A stretch of 64,000 nt of DNA from JANMCE01 sp031410595 (lineage in GTDB: Bacteria; Actinomycetota; Acidimicrobiia; Acidimicrobiales; Ilumatobacteraceae): NCBI GenBank assembly GCA_031410595.1, contig JANNZM010000050.1, positions 1 through 64,000 on the forward strand, in the 5' to 3' direction. Below, in pieces: positions 57,783 through 64,000 of this stretch. Each line of letters starts with the position of its first letter. The stretch's first letter is position 1. Under the pieces are notes generated by a model that had not been told where the DNA came from, ran no database searches, and was given only the letters and a program-made list of their open reading frames with translations. A program made the position numbers and the translations under genes.

Positions 57783-58250
57783 ATGTCCTACGCAGTGGAT
57801 TTTGTGACGGTGTCGACCGTTGGTCTGGAGTCGTCGCCGGTCGCCGATCTGCTTGCTGGTCTGCGGGCCAATGAGGCTCGTTACTTCAAGAACAAGTACG
57901 ACCACGTGTTCACCGTCGAACCGGCCGGCAAGGCCAAGGCGACCGTCGACTATGTGCATCGCATCCTCAAAGAGGAACGCGACATCGTCATCTTGTCGAA
58001 GCCTCTTGAGGCCACCTCGTTTCAGGTGGAGAACATCAAAATGGCCTACGTGTTCTACGAGAGCGGGCTCTCAATCAACGTGATGTACACCGTTGATGGG
58101 GACGCGCCGAAGCGGGCGGTCGGGTTCAAGCTTTCCGAGGGTATGGAAATCCCCGACGAGCTGGCAGCTCGCTTCAAGTTCGCCAGGCAGAAGTCCAAAC
58201 TCGCCGGAGTGATCCGCGGCTCATACTTCGTGATCAAGAACCAATACTGA
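57783..58250 (+). CDS. Protein of unknown function, first gene of the B12 cluster
   Basis: 155 aa. No motif recognised. It alternates strands and helices: DFVTVSTVGLESSPVADLLA, then EARYFKNKYDHVFTVEPAGK and KMAYVFYESGLSINVMYTVD, ending GVIRGSYFVIKNQY, so it is probably a small globular protein. Fifty bases separate it from the B12 mutase-like gene, in the same direction, and this suggests a joint role. Whether it is an accessory or substrate-specific protein is unknown. Confidence 0.6.
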   Translation: MSYAVDFVTVSTVGLESSPVADLLAGLRANEARYFKNKYDHVFTVEPAGKAKATVDYVHRILKEERDIVILSKPLEATSFQVENIKMAYVFYESGLSINVMYTVDGDAPKRAVGFKLSEGMEIPDELAARFKFARQKSKLAGVIRGSYFVIKNQY

Positions 58251-58300
58251 TCCTGGGCACGCCGGGGCGACCCTGTCTCTGGCGTGAAAGGCTGAGTGTC

Positions 58301-60016
58301 ATGAAGTCAGCAGCGCAGCTCATTTCCGAAGGACGTTCCGCTGCACCGGCAGAGCTACCCCGGTCCGCGTTTGTGCGTTCCGTCGGCGCTGCGTCCGAGG
58401 TGGATTACAAGCTGCGTTGCCGGGACACTGGCGTTGTGATGTACCACATGCACGTCGGGCTCTCGACGTGGGAAGCCACCGAGGACGCGCTGCGCACCGT
58501 GTACGATCGACTCGCTGCGAAGGGGCATCGAGTCGATCGTTTCGGGCTGGCGTTTGATCGGGCCATGGGCGTGCTTGAGCATGAACGCGAGTTCACCGTG
58601 AAGGAGACCGGCCCGCGGCTCGCTCCGGACCAGTGGACTCGGCTTACGAACACGGTGCCGATCCAGCCCCACACGGGCGACTACATGATGGGCTTACCGG
58701 CCGGATTCCAGAACGTCCTGCGGGCCTTGACTGCCGGTGTCACCACAATCGGCAATGTCGGTCAGTACACGGCGTATGAGCCGATAGGCGGTTCCGACGC
58801 AGTTCTCGTGACCGAGGAAACGGTGCGAGCCCTGGCTGCACTTGCCGCGGCGCGACCGCTCGGTGGCCTGGCCCATTCCAACTTGGAGGACGGCTCGGCG
58901 ACCCAGGCCGCGCACTTCGGGTCGTATGTCGGATGGGCGGCCCTTGAACTGCACGTCGTCGAAACTCTGATCGGCGCTCGGCTCACGCACTGCTTCGGCA
59001 ACACAATCCAGAACCCCGAGCACCGGGCGATCGTCCATTTCGCGCTCGACGACCTGCGCGGGCGCGATTCGGTCGGGTCGATGATCTACGGCAACACCGT
59101 TGACCATCGAGTGGGCGATCATGCTCGCAATACCGCGGCAACGACGGCGCAGATCATGTGCGATATCGCGCTGCAGTTGCGCCGCCCGACCGGTCATGCG
59201 GTGAACCCGGTTCCGTTCAGTGAGGCCGAGCGAATTCCCAGCCCGGAGGAGATTGTTGAGGTTCACCTGCTCGCCCGCGAGTTGGAACGCGAGGTGCGCA
59301 AAGCACCGAACCTCTACGACTGGGATCGCCTTGAGCGTGTCGGCGTCGATGTTGCCGCGTACGCCACGGCCTGGCGTGACCGAGCCCTTGAGGTGTTCGC
59401 AAGCGATGGACTCGACTGCCGCGACGCGGCACAGGTGCTGCTGGCCATGCGGCGCACGTCGATGATCGATCTTGAAACGCGCATCGACCTTGCCGCCCCG
59501 GACCACATCGCTCAACTCGAACCGTGGAAATCATCGAACGTTCGACGCCTCTACGACCGGCTTGTCGACTCCAGCAGCCCAAGTGGTGACAGCCGTCCGG
59601 TGCTCACGGGCACGCGTGTCGTACTTGCGGTGCTCGAAGTGCACGATCTCGTGCGCGACGCGCTCGCCCGAGCTCTGCCTCGGTTCGGTGCCGAGGTCGT
59701 CCTGCTCGGCTCGGGCACCTCGATCGACGGAGTGGTCCGCGCCGCCAGCGATGAAGACGCCGATGCCATCGTGCTCGGCACCTACAACGGCAACGCCCTC
59801 GCCCTTGGCGAGCGACTGACCGCCGCGGCCCGGGACTGTCAGTGGGACGGCCGGATCTTCATGGGTGGCGTCTTGAACCAGGACACCGGCGGTGCATTGC
59901 CGATCGACGCCCGCCCCGGCCTCGCCCGTCTCGGCGTGCACTGCGTCGACCGTGTCGAAGATCTCGCCGAGCTCCTTGCCATGCCAGCTGTGAACACAGC
60001 GACCGGTGCACGATGA
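58301..60016 (+). CDS. Fused B12-dependent protein resembling glutamate mutase (E-like plus S-like)
   Basis: 571 aa. The first about 420 residues look like a TIM-barrel partner of a B12 enzyme: VVMYHMHVGLSTWEATEDAL, GLPAGFQNVLRALTAGVTTI and HAVNPVPFSEAERIPSPEEI. Residues about 435-565 match a B12-binding domain: VLEVHDLVRDALARAL aligns with the D-x-H-x-x-G box (His kept, Asp replaced by Glu, Gly by Val), TYNGNA stands for the SxL region and IFMGGVLNQD for the GG motif. Glutamate mutase normally has these on two subunits (MutE, MutS); this would be one chain in E-S order. The reaction is unknown. Its stop overlaps the first saccharopine-type gene. Confidence 0.6.
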   Translation: MKSAAQLISEGRSAAPAELPRSAFVRSVGAASEVDYKLRCRDTGVVMYHMHVGLSTWEATEDALRTVYDRLAAKGHRVDRFGLAFDRAMGVLEHEREFTVKETGPRLAPDQWTRLTNTVPIQPHTGDYMMGLPAGFQNVLRALTAGVTTIGNVGQYTAYEPIGGSDAVLVTEETVRALAALAAARPLGGLAHSNLEDGSATQAAHFGSYVGWAALELHVVETLIGARLTHCFGNTIQNPEHRAIVHFALDDLRGRDSVGSMIYGNTVDHRVGDHARNTAATTAQIMCDIALQLRRPTGHAVNPVPFSEAERIPSPEEIVEVHLLARELEREVRKAPNLYDWDRLERVGVDVAAYATAWRDRALEVFASDGLDCRDAAQVLLAMRRTSMIDLETRIDLAAPDHIAQLEPWKSSNVRRLYDRLVDSSSPSGDSRPVLTGTRVVLAVLEVHDLVRDALARALPRFGAEVVLLGSGTSIDGVVRAASDEDADAIVLGTYNGNALALGERLTAAARDCQWDGRIFMGGVLNQDTGGALPIDARPGLARLGVHCVDRVEDLAELLAMPAVNTATGAR

Positions 60017-61065
60017 CGCATCTTTGGGTTCGGGCCGAGCAGCGGGAGAACGAAGAGCGGGTTGGCATCATCCCCGCTGGGGTCGTTGCCCTCCAGGCTG
60101 CAGGGGTGAAGGTCACGGTTGAGGGAAGCTCGGTTCGGGCTATCCCCATCGATGGCTACATCGCCGCGGGCTGTGCCATCGCACCCGAGAACTCCTGGCC
60201 TGATGCCCCGGCCGATGCGATCGTCTTCGGACTCAAGGAACTTCCCGAAGACGGCACACCGCTTCGGCATCGACACATCATGTTTGGTCACGCGTACAAA
60301 GGCCAAGGCGTCGGTCGCGTCCTGCTCAACCGGTTCGCCGCCGGCGGTGGCACCCTTTTCGACCTTGAGTACCTCGTTGACGAGACCGGTCGTCGAGTCG
60401 CGGCATTCGGGTACTGGGCCGGGTTCGCGGGGGCCGCGGTTTCGTATCACTGCTGGGTGGCCCAGCAACGCGGTGAGTTCGCCGGGCCAATCTCGCGGTT
60501 TGCCGACAAGGCCGCGCTGCTTCAGGCGCTCACCAAGCTCTACGACGGACCGAAGCCGAATGCCATGGTCATCGGGGCCCTCGGGCGCGTGGGAACCGGA
60601 GCCTCGGACTTTTGTGAGGCCATGGACATAGCAGTAACGAAATGGGATCTGGCGGAAACAGCCGGAGGTGGACCCTTCCCCGAGATCTTGCAGCACAACC
60701 TGTTCTTCAACTGCATCCTCGCCCGACCGGGTTGTCCGGTGTTTGTTCCGGCGTCGGCCCGATTCGCCGACCGACGCCTCACGGTTATCGGCGACATTGC
60801 GTGTGACCCGACGTCGGACTTTTCGCCGATAAAGGTCTATGACCGGGTGACGACTTGGGCAGCGCCAGCGCTCCGTGTTGCCGAAAGGCCGCCGCTCGAT
60901 GTCATGGCCATCGACAACCTTCCATCGTTACTGCCGATCGAAAGCAGCGAGGATTATGCCGACCAGCTGTTGCCCTCGCTGATGCGCTTGGCCGAACTCG
61001 ACACACGCAACGCTGATGCGGGTGTCTGGCATCGCGCCCAGGAAGTGTTTGAGGCTCACGTTTAG
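60013..61065 (+). CDS. Saccharopine dehydrogenase, lysine-forming (LYS1-like) family
   Basis: 350 aa from ATG 60013 (ATGA overlap). AlaDH/PNT-type N-terminal domain: HLWVRAEQRENEERVGIIPA, then IMFGHAYKGQ, the HxxKxQ-type site of LYS1 proteins. The middle has the Rossmann part (NAMVIGALGRVGTGASDF). This family makes or splits saccharopine from lysine and 2-oxoglutarate with NAD(H). In this cluster it may act on the substrate or product of the B12 enzyme. Confidence 0.78.
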   Translation: MTHLWVRAEQRENEERVGIIPAGVVALQAAGVKVTVEGSSVRAIPIDGYIAAGCAIAPENSWPDAPADAIVFGLKELPEDGTPLRHRHIMFGHAYKGQGVGRVLLNRFAAGGGTLFDLEYLVDETGRRVAAFGYWAGFAGAAVSYHCWVAQQRGEFAGPISRFADKAALLQALTKLYDGPKPNAMVIGALGRVGTGASDFCEAMDIAVTKWDLAETAGGGPFPEILQHNLFFNCILARPGCPVFVPASARFADRRLTVIGDIACDPTSDFSPIKVYDRVTTWAAPALRVAERPPLDVMAIDNLPSLLPIESSEDYADQLLPSLMRLAELDTRNADAGVWHRAQEVFEAHV

Positions 61066-61122
61066 CTTTGCTGAGAACATCGGGCCGCGTGGGCGCAGAG
61101 CATTTCTGCTAGGAACGTGCCC

Positions 61123-62271
61123 ATGACGATTCACTGGTGCGGAACGGGCCTGTCCTCGGGCCCTGGCTTGCGACGACTTCTCGAGAATGGGCACCGGGTA
61201 GTGGTGTGGAACCGGACCGTGGAAAAGGCGCGTGAGTTGGTTGGCGACCTCACCGAGGACATCCGCGAGTTCTCCCTTGAGGCGCTCAGCGACGCCCTTG
61301 CACCAGGAGATCTTGCCGTCTCCATGCTGCCAGCCGACCAGCACGTCGGCATTGCGCAGGTTTGCCTGAACAGGTCGGCGCACTTCGCTTCATCGTCGTA
61401 CATCGCGCCAGAGATGCGTGCGCTCGATGCCGAGTTCAAGGCCAAGGGTTTGGTGTCGGTCAACGAAGTCGGACTTGATCCGGGCCTCGACCATCTGATG
61501 GCCCACGATCTCGTCGGCCGCTACCGCGCCTCGTCGGCTTTCAACCTCGACAACGTGGTGAGCTTCACGTCGTACTGCGGTGGTGTGCCCAAGATCCCCA
61601 ACGACTTCAGGTACAAGTTCAGCTGGGCACCACTTGGTGTTCTGAAAGCGTTGCGGTCGCCGTCGAGAAGCTTGCGGGACTTCAATGAAGTCACGGTCGA
61701 CCGACCGTGGAATGCTATCAGTAGCTACACCGCCCCACTTCCCACGCCTGAGACCTTCGAGGTCTACCCGAATCGCGATAGTTACCCGTTCATGCAGGAC
61801 TATCGGTTCGATCCGGTTTGGAAGGTCCGTGACTTCGTGCGCGGCACGATTCGACTCAACGGCTGGACGAAGGCGTGGACGCCGATCTTCCAAGAGATCG
61901 AGACGCTCAGCGGTCTCGAAGGCGATGCCCGCCTGGCCGAGATGTCGGCGCAGCTTGTGGCCGAGAACTCCTACGCGCCCGGCGAACCCGATCGGGTGGT
62001 GCTGTTCGTTTCGCTGCAGGCCGAACGCGACGGTGCTGTGGTGTTCCATGAGACCTGGGCGCTCGACGCGGCCGGTGATGAAAACGGCTCGGCGATGGGC
62101 CGCCTGGTGTCCGTTCCTGTCGCCATCGCCGTCGAGTCGTTGTTACGCGGCGAGATAGAGCCCGGGGTTCATGCCGCTCCCCACGATCCCGCGCTAGTCA
62201 AGGCTTGGCTCAGCCAGATCCAGCCCCAGGCCCAATATATGCAATTAGTCGCAGACAAAAGCCGGATTTGA
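61123..62271 (+). CDS. Saccharopine dehydrogenase, glutamate-forming (LYS9-like) family
   Basis: 382 aa from ATG 61123, with AGGA upstream. Rossmann start IHWCGTGLSSGPGLRRLLEN; the family motif NEVGLDPGLDHLMAHDL is clear, followed by VVSFTSYCGGVPKIPNDFRY. LYS9-type enzymes oxidise saccharopine to glutamate and aminoadipate semialdehyde. Two complementary saccharopine-type enzymes side by side suggest a full reaction pair, possibly lysine breakdown. No lysine-specific partner outside this cluster is visible. Confidence 0.82.
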   Translation: MTIHWCGTGLSSGPGLRRLLENGHRVVVWNRTVEKARELVGDLTEDIREFSLEALSDALAPGDLAVSMLPADQHVGIAQVCLNRSAHFASSSYIAPEMRALDAEFKAKGLVSVNEVGLDPGLDHLMAHDLVGRYRASSAFNLDNVVSFTSYCGGVPKIPNDFRYKFSWAPLGVLKALRSPSRSLRDFNEVTVDRPWNAISSYTAPLPTPETFEVYPNRDSYPFMQDYRFDPVWKVRDFVRGTIRLNGWTKAWTPIFQEIETLSGLEGDARLAEMSAQLVAENSYAPGEPDRVVLFVSLQAERDGAVVFHETWALDAAGDENGSAMGRLVSVPVAIAVESLLRGEIEPGVHAAPHDPALVKAWLSQIQPQAQYMQLVADKSRI

Positions 62272-62317
62272 AGAGGTTTGCGCATTCGCTCCTGAGCTCG
62301 GTATCAACATTGACTGA

Positions 62318-63229
62318 TCAGTCGGCGAAGCGGCCCAGCAGGGTGATGAACCGGCTGGGTTCGCGTGTGCGTCGTAGGCGGGCTTTGAAGGGCCGCAGCC
62401 GCCAACGCCAGCCGTAGTTGGCGATGGATCGCGACCACGAGATGCCGAGGTCGCTGGAGAGATATGTCAGCATGTCCTCGGTGAGGTATTCGACCGCCGC
62501 GACCGTGTCGGAGCGGGTGCCGAAACGTCGCTCGAAATCGGCGTGTCGCTCGGCCACCATCTGCTGACCCGACGCGTCGTGGCGATAGACGGGTGAGTCG
62601 AGGATGAGCACATGACCGCCGGGCCGCAGTACCCGGCGGGCCTCGGTGAGCGTGGCCGTGTAGTCAGTGCTGTAGTGGAAGCTGGCATTGAAGACCACCA
62701 GATCGACCTGCGCGTCGGCCAGCGGAAGATGATCGAACTCGGCTCGCACCCGTAACCAGTCGGCACCGAAATGACGGGCCGCGCCGAGCCCGTCGCGGTC
62801 GTCTACCGACAGATCGATGGCCACTGGAACGTGGCCGAGCAGCGACATGCGGTTGCTCAGCCAGCCAACACCGGCACCCAGATCGAGCACCCTCAACCCC
62901 GGACGGAGCGTCGGGAGCACTCGGCGCACGACGTGCGACCAGGTTGCCGCTCGCATCGCCCACTGCCACGCGAGGGGATCACCCGGGGTTGGTTCCGGCA
63001 ACAGACGGTAGTAGTCGGGGCTATCCGAGCCGCGACCTTCGGCGCGGCGGATGGCGGTGTAGTCCTCCAGAAAGCGGTCGACAGTCGATTCGTCTTCCCG
63101 TCGGACGAGATGCCATATTCCGGCGATGTGGCGGTAGTTGTGTATGCAACTACTACACGTCACCCCCTCGCCGGAGAGCTGACCGATCGACGTGCGGCAT
63201 TGTGGACAGGCAGCGACCCAATCGATCAC
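62318..63229 (-). CDS. Class I SAM methyltransferase with N-terminal zinc ribbon
   Basis: 303 aa from GTG 63229. The N-terminus has a four-Cys zinc ribbon (CPQC … CSSC). The SAM-binding motif VLDLGAGVGWLSNRM is near residue 115; VVFNASFHYSTDY and RVLRPGGHVLILDSP follow. The start overlaps the radical SAM stop by 4 bases, so the two form one operon. The substrate is unknown. Confidence 0.85.
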   Translation of the reverse strand: MIDWVAACPQCRTSIGQLSGEGVTCSSCIHNYRHIAGIWHLVRREDESTVDRFLEDYTAIRRAEGRGSDSPDYYRLLPEPTPGDPLAWQWAMRAATWSHVVRRVLPTLRPGLRVLDLGAGVGWLSNRMSLLGHVPVAIDLSVDDRDGLGAARHFGADWLRVRAEFDHLPLADAQVDLVVFNASFHYSTDYTATLTEARRVLRPGGHVLILDSPVYRHDASGQQMVAERHADFERRFGTRSDTVAAVEYLTEDMLTYLSSDLGISWSRSIANYGWRWRLRPFKARLRRTREPSRFITLLGRFAD

Positions 63230-64000
63230 GCATCAACCTCGTCGGCCACCCGAAGTAGGCCAGCCTTTGCCTCCATGGCGGCCATCAGATGAGTGTCGGC
63301 GGCGGGTGGGTCAATGGCGGAAAGACGTGACGCCTGCACCTCGTTGCGCAGCCACTGATCCGCAAAGGCGTAGTACTGGCGCGAATGGCGACCGGCCACC
63401 TGGAAATCGCGGTCGGTGCTGTCCCGCCACGAGTTCTTCAGCACCAGCTTGCGTTCCACCTTCTTGTAGTAGCCGGTGTTCTTGATGGGGTACGACACAG
63501 TGGTGAAGAAGACATCGGGGTTCGAGATTTTCACGTGCTCGATGGTGGCCTCGATGTCCTCGATCGTCTCGCCGTCGTAGCCCCACATCAGAAACATGCC
63601 AACCTCGATGCCGTGGGCCTGGGCCGACTTGGTGGCCTGTTGTACTTCTTCTACCGTCACGCCCCGTTGCATGGCGTCGAGGATCCGCTGGCTGCCGCTC
63701 TCCGACCCGATCCAGATGCGGTAACAACCCATGTCGGCGAGTGTGGCCATTACCTCGTCCTTGCGCATGCGATCGGCGCGCGAAATGGTTTCGAACGGCA
63801 GCTTCAAGCCGAGCGCCTTCAGCTCGGCGGCGTAGTCGAACAACCATTTGTGGCTGATGGTGAACACGTCGTCGGCATACCAAACCTGCTCGGGCTCGTA
63901 ACGCTCCTTGATGAACTGCACCTCGGCCGCGCAGTCGGCAGGCGAACGACGCCGATGGGTGTACCCGAACACCGCGTGCGAGCACCAGTTGCACTTGTAC
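63226..64000 (-). CDS. Radical SAM protein, partial (5' end outside window)
   Basis: The frame runs to the end of the window, so the N-terminus is missing. The last two cysteines of the CxxxCxxC iron-sulfur motif are visible right at the edge (KCNWCSHAVFGYTHRRRSP). The following radical SAM barrel is recognisable: VWYADDVFTISHKWLFDYAA, RIWIGSESGSQRILDAM and GMFLMWGYDGETIEDIEATI. The pattern is that of B12-binding/Elp3-like radical SAM proteins, but the possible N-terminal B12 domain is not in view. Coupled to the methyltransferase. Confidence 0.85.
   Translation of the reverse strand, partial: YKCNWCSHAVFGYTHRRRSPADCAAEVQFIKERYEPEQVWYADDVFTISHKWLFDYAAELKALGLKLPFETISRADRMRKDEVMATLADMGCYRIWIGSESGSQRILDAMQRGVTVEEVQQATKSAQAHGIEVGMFLMWGYDGETIEDIEATIEHVKISNPDVFFTTVSYPIKNTGYYKKVERKLVLKNSWRDSTDRDFQVAGRHSRQYYAFADQWLRNEVQASRLSAIDPPAADTHLMAAMEAKAGLLRVADEVDA

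Overview
The window is GC-rich and uses many GTG starts, 4-bp start/stop overlaps and apparently leaderless starts. It carries F420-type enzymes (two luciferase-like monooxygenases and a PPOX protein), a sortase-type LPVTG anchor, lipoprotein signals and a fused indolepyruvate ferredoxin oxidoreductase. Together these point to a high-GC Gram-positive actinobacterium, probably of the Acidimicrobiia type (my inference; no rRNA or tRNA gene was recognised).

Layout. 1-1.9 kb: the 3' part of a collagen-like surface protein and a truncated LPVTG-anchored repeat protein. 2-8 kb: an amino-acid catabolism operon (indolepyruvate oxidoreductase, SDR, leucine-type dehydrogenase) divergent from an Lrp/AsnC regulator. 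8-10.3 kb: a membrane-anchored matrixin-like protease and a YHYH lipoprotein. 10.4-16 kb: P450, TetR and PEP-mobile-domain genes divergent from an ABM protein and two MaoC-type hydratase subunits; a near-perfect palindrome lies between the divergent genes. 16-24.7 kb: carotenoid/lignostilbene-type oxygenase, a complete branched-chain-type ABC importer, a LigM/DesA-like O-demethylase and a GntR regulator, which reads as a module for methoxylated aromatic compounds. 26-35 kb: luciferase-like monooxygenase, degenerate isochorismatase-like protein, an MhpA/MhpC/MhpB-like aromatic ring hydroxylation and cleavage cassette, a lone molybdenum hydroxylase large subunit, a VOC protein and an SDR.

35.4-48.7 kb is a defence and toxin-antitoxin island: a type I restriction-modification operon (hsdM, hsdS, hsdR plus a YgjP-type metalloprotease), darTG, two vapBC pairs, an orphan LigD-type polymerase and an MNT/HEPN pair. 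hsdM has an in-frame amber codon, hsdR a frameshift, and darT both an amber codon and a frameshift, while hsdS, the protease and darG are open. A 3' fragment of the neighbouring flavin oxidoreductase gene lies at 44.9 kb, and the full gene at 48.8-50.8 kb, so the second half of the island is bracketed by copies of one gene end.

50.8-64 kb: GMC remnant, second luciferase-like enzyme, a two-component pair, an acyl-CoA synthetase, a PPOX protein, a flavin monooxygenase, and then a distinctive cluster: a 155-aa protein of unknown function, a fused B12-dependent protein resembling glutamate mutase (E-like barrel plus S-like B12 domain) and two different saccharopine-dehydrogenase-type enzymes. The window ends in a methyltransferase/radical SAM operon cut by the boundary. 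The B12/saccharopine cluster is my best candidate for an undescribed pathway; the decayed RM/darTG island is the best-supported unusual observation.
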